A stretch of DNA of 64,000 nt from Limosilactobacillus rudii (GCF_014145455.1 NZ_JACIVB010000054.1:62001-126000), one strand, 5' to 3'; shown: positions 53,528-63,399, numbered from the stretch's first letter. Notes: generated by a model from the letters alone, not told the origin. Program-made: numbers and translations.

Positions 53528-54823
53528 TTGACTAAATTAGATACAACAAAATCGCAAGCTGCGTTTAAAGAAGCGCAACAATATATGCCGGGTGGAGTAA
53601 ATAGTCCAGTACGAGCATTCAAGAATGTTGGTGGTGATCCATTATTTATTGATCATGGTAAGAATGAATATATTTATGACATTGATGGGAACAAGTATAT
53701 TGACTATGTTCTATCATGGGGACCACTAATCCTTGGACACGCAGATGATAATGTCGTCGCGGAATTAGATAAGGCTGTTGCAAAGGGAACAAGCTATGGT
53801 GCACCTACTTTACAGGAAACTGAACTGGCAAAAATTGTTAACAAGATTATGCCTTCAATTGAAATGATTCGGATGGTATCTTCAGGAACTGAGGCGACGA
53901 TGAGTGCTATTCGTTTAGCGCGGGGATATACGCAGCGTGAAAAGATCGTTAAATTTGTTGGTAACTATCATGGACATAGTGATTCACTGTTAGTTGATGC
54001 TGGATCAGGTTTGGCAACATTTGGTATTAATACATCACCTGGTGTTCCGGATGACCTTGCTTACGATACGCTAACGGTGGCATATAACGATGTTGCAGGG
54101 GTTAAAAAACTTTTTGCAGAGCACGGGGATGAGATTGCATGTGCGATTGTTGAACCAGTAGCTGGCAATATGGGAGTTATTCCTGGTACAAAAGAATTCT
54201 TGCAGACTCTTCGTGAGGTTACTAAAGAGCATGGTGCGCTTCTTATTTTTGATGAAGTAATGTCTGGCTTTCGTGCAGCTTATCATGGCGTTCAAAGCTT
54301 AGTGAACATTACACCTGACTTGACGACTCTTGGCAAGGTTATTGGTGGGGGGCTTCCGGTTGGTGCATTTGGTGGTCGCCGTGAAATTATGGAACAAATT
54401 ACGCCAGCAGGAAACATTTACCATGCAGGAACGCTTTCTGGAAATCCGTTGGCAATGACTGGTGGAATCAGTACATTGAAGCAACTAACTCCTGAAAATT
54501 ATGTTGAGATGGATAAGAAGGTTACGGCATTGACCGATGGAATTAAGCAAGCAGCAGATAAATATGGAGTACCGATGACTGTTCACCACGTTGGAACGAT
54601 GTGGAGTTATTTCTATAATAGTAATTCAATTAATAACTTTGATGATGTCAAAGCATGTGATCAAGAATTGTTCAAGAAGTGTTTCTGGGAATTATTAGCG
54701 CATGGTGTTTATGTAGCACCATCACAGTTTGAAACTAACTTTATTTCTACTAAGCACACTGATGAGGACATTGAAAAGACAATTGCAGCATTCGATGCAG
54801 CATTTAATGCGGCAACCAAGTAA
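53528..54823 (+). CDS. hemL: HemL, glutamate-1-semialdehyde 2,1-aminomutase
   Basis: 431 residues, started at TTG 53528, seven bases after AGGTGG. A PLP aminomutase making 5-aminolevulinate: [29 protein letters not shown] and the PLP lysine in [14 protein letters not shown] near 264. Last of the four hem genes and followed by a hairpin terminator. Confidence 0.95.
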   Translation: MTKLDTTKSQAAFKEAQQYMPGGVNSPVRAFKNVGGDPLFIDHGKNEYIYDIDGNKYIDYVLSWGPLILGHADDNVVAELDKAVAKGTSYGAPTLQETELAKIVNKIMPSIEMIRMVSSGTEATMSAIRLARGYTQREKIVKFVGNYHGHSDSLLVDAGSGLATFGINTSPGVPDDLAYDTLTVAYNDVAGVKKLFAEHGDEIACAIVEPVAGNMGVIPGTKEFLQTLREVTKEHGALLIFDEVMSGFRAAYHGVQSLVNITPDLTTLGKVIGGGLPVGAFGGRREIMEQITPAGNIYHAGTLSGNPLAMTGGISTLKQLTPENYVEMDKKVTALTDGIKQAADKYGVPMTVHHVGTMWSYFYNSNSINNFDDVKACDQELFKKCFWELLAHGVYVAPSQFETNFISTKHTDEDIEKTIAAFDAAFNAATK

Positions 54824-54833
54824 ATAAAATATT

Positions 54834-54868
54834 AAAAGGCTGTGGCAAGAAATTGTCACGGCCTTTTT
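54834..54868 (+). terminator. Terminator-like hairpin between hemL and cobU
   Basis: AAAAGGCTGTGGCAA pairs with TTGTCACGGCCTTTT (two weak pairs) around GAAA and continues into a T-run. It has the full form of a Rho-independent terminator, yet cobU starts only 15 bases later with no room for a promoter. Read-through or an antitermination step is implied. Confidence 0.7.
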
Positions 54869-54883
54869 GAAAAGAGTGAAAAA

Positions 54884-55474
54884 ATGGGGAAGCAAAATTT
54901 AACCTTTGTATTAGGGGGAGCCAAAAGCGGTAAGTCAGAGTTTGCTGAAAGCTTATATTCACGTCAAGAAAGGGTTTGTTACATTGCGACTGGCGTGGTG
55001 AAAAATCCCGATGGTGAAATGCAGTTACGAATAAAACGTCATCAAGAACGTCGCTCTGCTAAATGGACAACCCGAGAACAATATCGAAAAATCGATAAAG
55101 TAATTGAGAATGAAGCATTAGATGGTTATCTACTTGATGACGCGACAATGCTAATTACGAATCTGTTTTATGATTTTGTATTAACTAAAACAATTCCAGA
55201 GAGAATCGATGACTATTTAGAAGCTGCATCTTCAACAGAAATTGCAGAAATTCGGCAAGTAATTCTTGAAGAATGGCGAAAAATATTAACAGCGCAAAAG
55301 AAAAAGCATCAATCAATGGTAATTGTTAGTGATGAGGTCGGTCTAGGAGTAGTGCCAGCGACTAAGCAAACACGGATTTTGCGAGATTTATATGGCGAGG
55401 TAAATCAAATGATCGCTAAAAAAGCGGACGATGTTTACTTTGTTATTAGCGGGCTAGTTCAGAAGATAAAGTAG
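54884..55474 (+). CDS. cobU: CobU, adenosylcobinamide kinase/guanylyltransferase
   Basis: 196 residues from ATG 54884; the frame upstream runs through the hairpin. ATP loop LGGAKSGKSEFAESLYS and the GMP-accepting His in RIKRHQERRSAKW near 46 mark the bifunctional enzyme that makes adenosyl-GDP-cobinamide. Starts the last block of the operon (cobU, cobS, cobC, hemD, cobT). Confidence 0.94.
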   Translation: MGKQNLTFVLGGAKSGKSEFAESLYSRQERVCYIATGVVKNPDGEMQLRIKRHQERRSAKWTTREQYRKIDKVIENEALDGYLLDDATMLITNLFYDFVLTKTIPERIDDYLEAASSTEIAEIRQVILEEWRKILTAQKKKHQSMVIVSDEVGLGVVPATKQTRILRDLYGEVNQMIAKKADDVYFVISGLVQKIK

Positions 55475-55482
55475 GTGATGAA

Positions 55483-56244
55483 ATGAAGGATGCATTAATT
55501 TTATTTGGCCAGTTTTTTACTAAGCTAAATATCCCTATTCCTATTGATGATGCGACAAATAAATTTAAGACAAGCATTCAATATATTACTTTATTTAGTT
55601 TTTTACTAGGATGCCTAGAAGGATTAATCTTTTGGGGCTTTACTTATCTTTTCCCATTGTGGGTTGCGTGGATATTATATTGGATTACAGATGGATTGCT
55701 AACAGGTGGCTTTCATTTAGATGCACTTGCTGATACGGCTGATGGATTCTTTTCATCACGAACATCTGATAAGATTTTTGCAATTATGAAAGATAGTCGT
55801 TTAGGTACAATGGGGAGCCTTGCATTAATCTATTATTATGCGCTAGTAGTTAGCCTGGGAATAGTGATTAGTTCTTATTTAAATTTAGTTCATATGGTAC
55901 TATTGGTAGTTTGTTTAACGATGCTGACAAAAGCGGGGTTATCGCTTCTCTTTTATAAAATGGTTTATCCCGGTAATAAAAAAGGCCTTTCAAATATTTG
56001 GCTAGGAATTAAACTGTGGCGAATTGTGATTGCACAGTTGTTTGCAATTATTGTTGTCGGGTTAAGTTTTTCGTGGCAAGGTTTAGTGAGTTACATGATG
56101 ATTCCGTTAGTAGCATTTTTTTACCGGCAAAAAGTAACAAAAGTATTAGGTGGCACGCCTGGGGATACGTTGGGAGCTTTTGCCAGCCTTTCACCACTGA
56201 TCTTTTTGTTATCGCTTACTATTTTATTGAGGTTGGGATTATGA
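55483..56244 (+). CDS. cobS: CobS, adenosylcobalamin 5'-phosphate synthase
   Basis: 253 residues with six to seven membrane segments. GGFHLDALADTADGFFSSRT near 70-90 holds the conserved acidic active site. Joins GDP-cobinamide and alpha-ribazole phosphate at the membrane. AGGTGATGAA gives the ribosome site; overlaps cobC in an ATGA. Confidence 0.94.
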   Translation: MKDALILFGQFFTKLNIPIPIDDATNKFKTSIQYITLFSFLLGCLEGLIFWGFTYLFPLWVAWILYWITDGLLTGGFHLDALADTADGFFSSRTSDKIFAIMKDSRLGTMGSLALIYYYALVVSLGIVISSYLNLVHMVLLVVCLTMLTKAGLSLLFYKMVYPGNKKGLSNIWLGIKLWRIVIAQLFAIIVVGLSFSWQGLVSYMMIPLVAFFYRQKVTKVLGGTPGDTLGAFASLSPLIFLLSLTILLRLGL

Positions 56245-56831
56245 AATTGATTTTAGCACGACATGGGGAAACTAATTATAATCGTTTGAAAAAATTCTAT
56301 GGAACAGCTGATGTTAGCCTCGATGAGAAAGGAAATGGGCAGGCGCAGGTACTAGCTGAAAAAGTTAAAGGATTACATCCGACACTGTTTGTGCGTACTA
56401 ATCTTCAGCGAACAGGGCAAACGATTAATCCAATTAAAAAAATATTGCCAACAGTACCAACGATAATAGTTCCAGACCTAGCTGAAAAAGGATTTGGTAA
56501 TTGGGAAGGGCTAGATGCAAATGAAATTGAGGCTCGTTACCCAAAGGATTGGGAAAGATGGCTAAAAGCACCACTAACCTATACCCCATCGACAGTCGAG
56601 TCATTTAGCCACTTTAAGCAACGTGTTCATCGTGGATTGCAGTGGTTATTAAACCACACAACGGAAAGTGACGTTGCTTTTGTGGTGGCTCATCTTGGAT
56701 CCCTTCGTTTGATATATCAAGAATTAGTTGATTCGAAAGCAGATTTTTACTCACTTGATTTTAAAGCATCTTGTTATAGCATCGTTGATTTAAAAAATCA
56801 CAATGCTTATCGCTGGAAAATAAATATATAA
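56241..56831 (+). CDS. cobC: CobC, alpha-ribazole/adenosylcobalamin phosphatase
   Basis: 196 residues from ATG 56241, coupled to cobS. LILARHGETNYNRLKKFYG carries the catalytic His of the histidine phosphatase family; the second His lies in VVAHLGSLRLI near 150. Its place between cobS and cobT makes it the best CobC candidate, dephosphorylating alpha-ribazole phosphate or cobalamin phosphate. Confidence 0.88.
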   Translation: MKLILARHGETNYNRLKKFYGTADVSLDEKGNGQAQVLAEKVKGLHPTLFVRTNLQRTGQTINPIKKILPTVPTIIVPDLAEKGFGNWEGLDANEIEARYPKDWERWLKAPLTYTPSTVESFSHFKQRVHRGLQWLLNHTTESDVAFVVAHLGSLRLIYQELVDSKADFYSLDFKASCYSIVDLKNHNAYRWKINI

Positions 56832-56845
56832 GAGGAGGGAAAATC

Positions 56846-57556
56846 ATGGCAATTTTAATAACATATCCTAAACGTAAGGTTCCGGTTTATTGGCGAAGAC
56901 GTTTAGAGCAATTGACGGATGTTATTTATTTCCCATTTCGAGTATTAACACCGGTTGATCTGTTAGAAGAAGAAAAGAGAAGGATTATTGCGAGTAAGGC
57001 CCTTGTTATTACTAGTTTATACGGGGCACAAACATTTATTGATGGATTAAACTCGTTAAATACGTCTGCACCAATTTATGTTCTTAGTAAGAAAATTGCA
57101 AGACTGTTAGAAAGTAAAGTAACTAATCAGGTTGTTATTTCACCAGCAGAAAATCGTGAAACGCTGTTGGCAACCTTGCAAGAAAATAAGACGCAAAAAA
57201 TATGCTGGTTGATAGGTGATAAGGCGCAAAAGTATTATGAGGATTTTATCGGTAAAAAGATAGTGATTTATCGTAATACGTGGGACCAACTACATGAAAA
57301 TAAAGGATTAAAAATATTTTTAAAGCGAAAAATTACGATGGCGCTAGTAACAAGTGCATCTAATTTTGACAGGATGTATGAAATAATGACAAAAGTGGAC
57401 AGTAATGAGTATAAGCGAATTAGTTATTTTACCCTTGGAAAAAGCACAGGAGACTATTTGAAAAGTAAAGGGCTGATGGTAACCGTTCCTGAGAAAAAAT
57501 CAGAGGTTCTTGAAAAAACGCTAAGTAACATTTGGCAAGCAGAAAAGGATAGGTAA
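56846..57556 (+). CDS. hemD: HemD, uroporphyrinogen III synthase
   Basis: 236 residues with the two-lobed HemD pattern: ALVITSLYGAQTFIDGL in the first half, MALVTSASNFDRMYEIM and YFTLGKSTGDYLKSKGL in the second. Closes and inverts ring D of hydroxymethylbilane. Unusually placed between cobC and cobT, away from hemACBL. A second HemD-like domain is fused to CobA. Confidence 0.85.
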   Translation: MAILITYPKRKVPVYWRRRLEQLTDVIYFPFRVLTPVDLLEEEKRRIIASKALVITSLYGAQTFIDGLNSLNTSAPIYVLSKKIARLLESKVTNQVVISPAENRETLLATLQENKTQKICWLIGDKAQKYYEDFIGKKIVIYRNTWDQLHENKGLKIFLKRKITMALVTSASNFDRMYEIMTKVDSNEYKRISYFTLGKSTGDYLKSKGLMVTVPEKKSEVLEKTLSNIWQAEKDR

Positions 57557-57557
57557 T

Positions 57558-58610
57558 ATGAATTATAACGATACAAAAATTCAACCGTTAGCATATGATG
57601 CAATGAAGCAAATGCAACTGAAGCTGGATAATCTTGCCAAACCAGTTAAAGGACTTGGCAGGCTAGAAGAACTTGCTGATCATTTGGCAGGAATTTATGG
57701 CACAACTACATTTAATGTTAAACCACGGAAATGTTTAGTTTTTGCAGCAGATAATGGTGTAGTTAAAGAAGGAGTCTCAGCTAGTCCACAAAAAATCACA
57801 GCAATTCAGGCGGTAAATATGATGAAAGGACACACAGCAGTAGCTGCACTAGCAAAAGCATATGAATGTGATGTCCAAGTTTATGATTTGGGAATAAACG
57901 CCGACCTGCATTCACCGTTAGTTAAAGAACATAAAATTAGTTATTCTACTAAAGATATGCTTATTGAGCCGGCCATGACACGTCAAGAAGCAGCGCAGGC
58001 TTTACAATTTGGCTTTGCTATGGGGATTAAGGCATTTAAAGAAGGAAATGAAGTAATAGCAATTGGTGAACTGGGGATGGGTAACACTACGGCAGCTTCA
58101 GCAATTGTGGCGGCAGTACTTGGTAAAACTGGTGAAGAAGTAGCTGGAAGAGGATCTAATATTTCGGATGAACGGTTAAAGCACAAGGTCGATGTGATTA
58201 ATAGGAGTTTGGCCCGTGCCGGTTTTACGAATCAAAAAATTGATGATGCACTCAAAATTCTTAGCGAGGTGGGAGCGTATGAATTAGGAGCGATGGCGGG
58301 GGCAATTTTAGCTGCAGGGGCAATGCATAAGCCAGTCCTATTGGATGGATTTCTTTCTTACTCTGCTGCTTTGCTTGCTAATTTGATGGTCCCTGGAATA
58401 ACTGATTACATGATTCCTACCCATAAATCAAAGGAACATGGCTCACAGATTGCATTGGGAGCGCTCAAATTATATCCATATATTGATATTGATATGTGCG
58501 TAGGTGAAGGCAGTGGTGCGATGATGATTTTACCGTGGCTAGATGGGATAAAGTCAGTATTAGATAATATGAATACGTTGCAAGAAATGGATTTTAACTT
58601 TATTCCGTAA
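57558..58610 (+). CDS. cobT: CobT, nicotinate-nucleotide:base phosphoribosyltransferase
   Basis: 350 residues, normal length. FAADNGVVKEGVSASPQKIT near 60, GELGMGNTTAASAIVAAV near 175 and the catalytic Glu in CVGEGSGAMMILPW near 317 are intact. Activates the lower-ligand base. No genes for 5,6-dimethylbenzimidazole synthesis are in the window; L. reuteri is known to use adenine (pseudocobalamin). Last gene of the operon. Confidence 0.95.
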   Translation: MNYNDTKIQPLAYDAMKQMQLKLDNLAKPVKGLGRLEELADHLAGIYGTTTFNVKPRKCLVFAADNGVVKEGVSASPQKITAIQAVNMMKGHTAVAALAKAYECDVQVYDLGINADLHSPLVKEHKISYSTKDMLIEPAMTRQEAAQALQFGFAMGIKAFKEGNEVIAIGELGMGNTTAASAIVAAVLGKTGEEVAGRGSNISDERLKHKVDVINRSLARAGFTNQKIDDALKILSEVGAYELGAMAGAILAAGAMHKPVLLDGFLSYSAALLANLMVPGITDYMIPTHKSKEHGSQIALGALKLYPYIDIDMCVGEGSGAMMILPWLDGIKSVLDNMNTLQEMDFNFIP

Positions 58611-58906
58611 ATTCTAATGAAAAAAAGTGCTATTTTAACAAGAAAAAATAAAATATTCCTTCTATAAAAGAATATAATTTTGCTATTAAAGTAGGAATGA
58701 CAACAAAAAAGTGAAGAATTACTACTAAATTTGTTATTTTTTAGAAGTAGTTCTAGTCCAAATTATCTTTTTTTTGAATTAATTATATAAGAAAAGAATA
58801 TTAAATTGTCATATATTTATTAAAGTATTGAAGTTCCTTAAAAGTAATTGTAGGGTAAGTATAGATTTGTACCGCTTTCATTAGAGGGCTTGAGGAGGAA
58901 TAATTC
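58611..58906. other. Intergenic region after cobT
   Basis: 296 AT-rich bases. An imperfect hairpin (about 58715-58754, AGAATTACTACTAAAT against TTAGAAGTAGTTCT) may mark the end of the cobalamin transcript, though it lacks a T-run. A cre-like site lies at 58867-58881, directly before the DUF4430 gene. No gene was found. Confidence 0.5.
58867..58881. promoter_or_regulatory. Candidate cre (CcpA) site before the DUF4430 gene
   Basis: The reverse complement ATGAAAGCGGTACAA fits the relaxed cre consensus WTGNAANCGNWNNCA with one mismatch. It ends 25 bases before the start codon. Confidence 0.3.
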
Positions 58907-59290
58907 ATGAAAAAGTTTAAAGTGTTAGGTAGTTTATTAGTAATGTTTTTAGCCTTTTTTATTCTAACTGGATATAAGAATAACAGTCAGAAGAGTACTA
59001 ATAAAATTAATGTTACTTATACTCTTAAACAGGGAAAGAAAGTTGTAGCAACTAAAAAGGCAACGGTAAACAAGAATGCCAAAGTGATCACGGGCCTAAA
59101 GAAAAACTGGAAAGTTGAAGAAGCAAAAGGATTCGTTACTTCGATTGATGGCATGAAGGAAAATCAAAAGAAGGGAATTTACTGGACATATACGATTAAT
59201 GGAAAGCAGGTTAATAAGCTAGCTAATCAGCAAACACTGAAGAACAAGGATAAGGTTCAATTTACGTTAGATAAGGCGGAAATGAAGTAA
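58907..59290 (+). CDS. DUF4430 domain protein, probably exported
   Basis: 127 residues. Residues 1-22 form a signal peptide (KKFKVLGSLLVMFLAFFILTG) that looks like a lipoprotein signal, but the expected lipobox cysteine is tyrosine (LTGY). Residues 37-124 match DUF4430, with FVTSIDGMKENQKKGIYWTYT. The fold occurs in the cobalamin-binding transcobalamin/intrinsic factor family. GAGGAGG precedes the ATG. The ECF subunit gene begins right after the stop, so the two may act together in corrinoid uptake. Confidence 0.8.
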   Translation: MKKFKVLGSLLVMFLAFFILTGYKNNSQKSTNKINVTYTLKQGKKVVATKKATVNKNAKVITGLKKNWKVEEAKGFVTSIDGMKENQKKGIYWTYTINGKQVNKLANQQTLKNKDKVQFTLDKAEMK

Positions 59291-59830
59291 ATGAAAGCGC
59301 GGGTTCATTCATTAAGTAGGCATATGCAGGTTAAACGGATGACGTTAATTGCAATGCTTGCAGCATTAGGGACCGTTTTACGAGTCTTTAAGATAATCCC
59401 CATTCCTAATGTTCAGCCAGTTACTGATTTAATCATGATTGCGACCTTAATGCTTGGAATTGGTTTTGGAATATCATTAGCAATGATGATAATGATTTTA
59501 TCGAATTTGTTATTAGGATTTGGAATATGGACGGTTCCGCAAATTCTTGCATATGCAGTTTGTGTGCTGACGGTGGCAGGCCTTGCAAAGGTAACACCGT
59601 TGAAGAAACATTTTACGTTGCAAGTAATATTAGCGACATTTCTCGGATTTGAATATGGCTTTTTTGTTAGTCTGGGGATGTCAATTTACGGTGGCTGGGC
59701 TGCATTTTTAGCTTATTGGCTTAGTGGATTGCTATTTGATTTCTACCATGCAGTTGGCAATTTTGGTTGTTATTTCATTTTATATAAACCGCTGACAGTT
59801 GCATTTAGACATTATTTACAAGAGGCTTAG
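59291..59830 (+). CDS. ECF transporter substrate-binding (S) subunit
   Basis: 179 residues with about six membrane segments. RMTLIAMLAALGTVLRV near residue 15 has the Ala-rich first helix of S components that bind the shared ECF module. The position just after cobT and beside a DUF4430 gene suggests a corrinoid or alpha-ribazole importer (CbrT/CblT-like). The substrate is inferred from context. No spacing to the previous gene. Confidence 0.75.
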   Translation: MKARVHSLSRHMQVKRMTLIAMLAALGTVLRVFKIIPIPNVQPVTDLIMIATLMLGIGFGISLAMMIMILSNLLLGFGIWTVPQILAYAVCVLTVAGLAKVTPLKKHFTLQVILATFLGFEYGFFVSLGMSIYGGWAAFLAYWLSGLLFDFYHAVGNFGCYFILYKPLTVAFRHYLQEA

Positions 59831-59831
59831 A

Positions 59832-59880
59832 TAGTAAAAGACCAGAGTAGTGGGATTAACATTACTGTGGTCTTTTACTT
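59832..59880 (+). terminator. Terminator after the ECF S subunit gene
   Basis: AGTAAAAGACCA pairs with TGGTCTTTTACT around an inner imperfect stem (GAGTAGTG/CATTACTG). Two T follow, then ATGTTT. Likely a terminator able to act in both directions. Confidence 0.7.
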
Positions 59881-59946
59881 TATGTTTAGCATCATATTGA
59901 TGATTTGATTGGAAATGTAAAAGACTGTAAAAAGGAGATAAAAGCT

Positions 59947-61017
59947 ATGACTAATTTGCAGAAGAACCCTTTTGATCCTAGCTTTGGAACTCCGCCGAAT
60001 ATAATGCTGCCAAATTATCAAAGCGATTTTGAGAGTCCTCAAGCAGTTGCTGAGGCAATTAATTATGGTGATCCTAATCGGGTAATTTTTATTACCGGGT
60101 TACGAGGTTCAGGAAAAACGGCGCTATTAACCAAAATTGAACAGCAGGTCAAAGAACTTAAAGATACTTATATCTTAGAGATTGATAATAACCAACATAT
60201 GGTTCAAACGTTTGCTCAGGGATTAAAAAATATTTTTAGGTTTTATTCACTGCTCGATCACATTTCAGCAATTTCGATTATGGGCTTTGAATTAAGCTTT
60301 AGTAAAAATAATGAAGGATACACTACTCAAGATATTGAGAACTTTATGGTAATGCTGACAAAACTTAATAAAAAAGTAGTTATCTTTATTGATGAGTTTA
60401 ATCATAAGGAAAATACACGAGAGTTTATTCGGTTACTCCAAAATCTCAAACGACATAATTTAAACTTTTACTTAGTTGCTGACGGATTACCGCAGATGAT
60501 TTATGAGATTGAGCATGATCAAACATTAAACTTTCTTAAACGGGCGCGTCATATCCAAACAACTATGCTAAACGTTAATTTAATTGAGAATGAATACCAA
60601 AAGTATCTTAAATTTTCGCCATTGCTAACCCACCAAATGGCACAATTAACAGGTGGTTATTCATTTGGATTTCAATTGCTTGGCTATAAATTTTGGAATG
60701 CAATTAACATTAGTCAGCAGTTACCTAATCAACAGACCTTTGAGATGGTTAAGCAGTTGTATATACAAGATTTGTTTACACAAAGCTATGATATTATCTT
60801 TGACAACCTTTCAGAAAATGATCGGAAATACCTTATTGGAACTGCAAATAATTTATCCACTTCGCAGATTGCGTTGTTAATGAATTATGATCGAACAGCA
60901 AAGCAACAACAAAATTATGTTAATCAGTATCGTCGACGAATGATTCAGCAAGATTTAATCATACGGCTGGTAATGGTCGTGTTCGATTCAAATTGCCATT
61001 ATTTAAGGAATATCTAG
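59947..61017 (+). CDS. AAA (archaeal-type) ATPase with a frameshifted C-terminus
   Basis: 356 residues from ATG 59947, with AAGGAG nine bases upstream. Walker A GLRGSGKT at 51-58 and Walker B KVVIFIDEF at 143-151 are intact; the layout fits ATPases that are often paired with a nuclease or membrane partner. From about 60966 a different frame reads AGNGRVRFKLPLFKEYLD and on to a stop at 61064, a sensible family C-terminus. A one-base deletion near 60960 therefore probably altered the last residues. Function unknown. Confidence 0.75.
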   Translation: MTNLQKNPFDPSFGTPPNIMLPNYQSDFESPQAVAEAINYGDPNRVIFITGLRGSGKTALLTKIEQQVKELKDTYILEIDNNQHMVQTFAQGLKNIFRFYSLLDHISAISIMGFELSFSKNNEGYTTQDIENFMVMLTKLNKKVVIFIDEFNHKENTREFIRLLQNLKRHNLNFYLVADGLPQMIYEIEHDQTLNFLKRARHIQTTMLNVNLIENEYQKYLKFSPLLTHQMAQLTGGYSFGFQLLGYKFWNAINISQQLPNQQTFEMVKQLYIQDLFTQSYDIIFDNLSENDRKYLIGTANNLSTSQIALLMNYDRTAKQQQNYVNQYRRRMIQQDLIIRLVMVVFDSNCHYLRNI

Positions 61018-61086
61018 ACAATACGCAGGATCCTAATTCGATTCGTTATGATCCGTTGCTATAGAAAGTATAAATATAAGTATTTT

Positions 61087-61127
61087 AAAAGCCAAAGTAG
61101 CGAAATAAAAACGTTACTTTGGCTTTT
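61087..61127. terminator. Bidirectional terminator
   Basis: AAAAGCCAAAGTA and TACTTTGGCTTTT form a perfect 13-base stem. It lies between the ATPase gene and the convergent lactate dehydrogenase gene. Confidence 0.88.
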
Positions 61128-61150
61128 ACTAATTATTATCAATGTAATAA

Positions 61151-62245
<1,095 letters not shown>

Positions 62246-62335
62246 TTACCTCGCTTTGTTCTTTAGTCAAATTATAAGTTTATATTTCACATTGTATATC
62301 ATAATAAATTATGAAGTAAAGCGTTGCCAAAAATG

Positions 62336-62358
62336 ATTAAAGTAAAGACAAAAATATG
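62336..62358. promoter_or_regulatory. Candidate PocR operator upstream of the D-lactate dehydrogenase gene
   Basis: On the minus strand this reads CATATTTTTGTCTTTACTTT and on, close to the element upstream of pduA in the same orientation and at a similar distance (about 100 bases) from the start codon. Similarity suggests co-regulation; the region is AT-rich. Confidence 0.35.
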
Positions 62359-62369
62359 CTAAATAGTGT

Positions 62370-63399
62370 TTAAAAACTACTATTTATATACATCCATTGG
62401 ATTACTGATTTGTTACAAACGCTAACTTTATTAGAGAGATTTGCTGGTTGCGAGCAATCAACAGTATAAATCCAGCCATTATTATGATTATCCTTGTTTT
62501 CTAAGTTATCAATAGAGTAAATGTACTCATTAGAGTCAATCTTTCGTGTTTTTACTGGAAGATCATAATTTGATAAATATTGCTTAGTCGCGTCAAGAAC
62601 ACTCATTGAATTTGTCCAGTTTGGTGTTCTAAATATTGTATAAATTTGCTTTACATTCGTATTTTTTTGTCGATATTCTGATGGAGTTGTTCCTGTCCAG
62701 CGTTTGAATATTTTTGTAAAGTAACTAGCCTGCGCAAAGCCTAAATCATTTGCTAAATCGATTATAGAAACTTTAGTTGATATAAGTTTCTCTTGAGCTA
62801 AGTTCATTTTCAAAATATTAACATAGTCAATAAAATTAATATTTAGATCACTCTTGAATAAGCGACTTAGGTAGGTTGGAGATATATAGATTGCTTTTGA
62901 AACAACATCTAAATTTAATGGCTTAGTAATATTTGAATTTATATAAGATAATGCCTTTTCAATATTAGTAATTGATTTAGCAGGGAACTTATAGTTATTA
63001 TTTTTACCATTAAAGGAAGTGAAACTAGAATATTTTTTTAAAATCGATAAGTAATTCTTTGTTTCATCCATGCTAAGAGAAGAAAGAATTTGAATTTTAT
63101 GATTACTATTTTTAACAATTTCATTAGAAGTATTTTCTAGTATTAATCTTATTAAATTAGTTTGTTCTTTTGAAAGAATTTCATCAAAAGAAATAACAAT
63201 AGTCCCTGAAATAGCGTTATCTATTATTAGCGGGAAAAACACTACCTCTCTCCCCCCCCCAATTTTCCGGCTGCATGTTAGCGATTACATTATAAATATT
63301 ATTATCGCCAATAAAATGATAATTAGATGTTATAAGTGAAAGATTGAAAGTAACTAATTTTTGTAAAGAGTTAATTAATTTAATAAAGTAAGTATTCAT
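62370..63399 (-). pseudogene. Second PocR-like AraC regulator, frameshifted at a run of nine G
   Basis: Two frames together give a PocR-like protein. The first (63399 down to 63217) opens MNTYFIKLINSLQKLV after AGGGAT; the second carries the rest. They meet at nine G on the coding strand (63252-63260). With eight G the frame would be continuous and encode 342 residues, near PocR's 363. The AraC domain is intact (LDVVSKAIYISPTYLSRLFK, IIDLANDLGFAQASYFTKIF) and a DUF4430-like tail follows (GWIYTVDCSQP, SVIQWMYI). Could be phase-variable, a real knockout, or a sequencing error. Confidence 0.85.
63252..63260. repeat. Homopolymer run of nine C (nine G on the coding strand)
   Basis: Nine consecutive C, very unusual in this AT-rich DNA, preceded by alternating TC (CTCTCT). 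Such tracts slip during replication and during sequencing. Its length sets the reading frame of the pocR-like gene. Confidence 0.9.

Noticed and set aside
56016-56240. N-terminal extension of CobC overlapping cobS
   Set aside because: The extra 75 residues are cobS read in another frame; the ATG at 56241 with ATGA coupling and the RHGET start fit CobC.
63217-63399. Independent 60-residue gene
   Set aside because: It is the in-frame start of the second pocR-like gene, cut off only by the nine-G tract.
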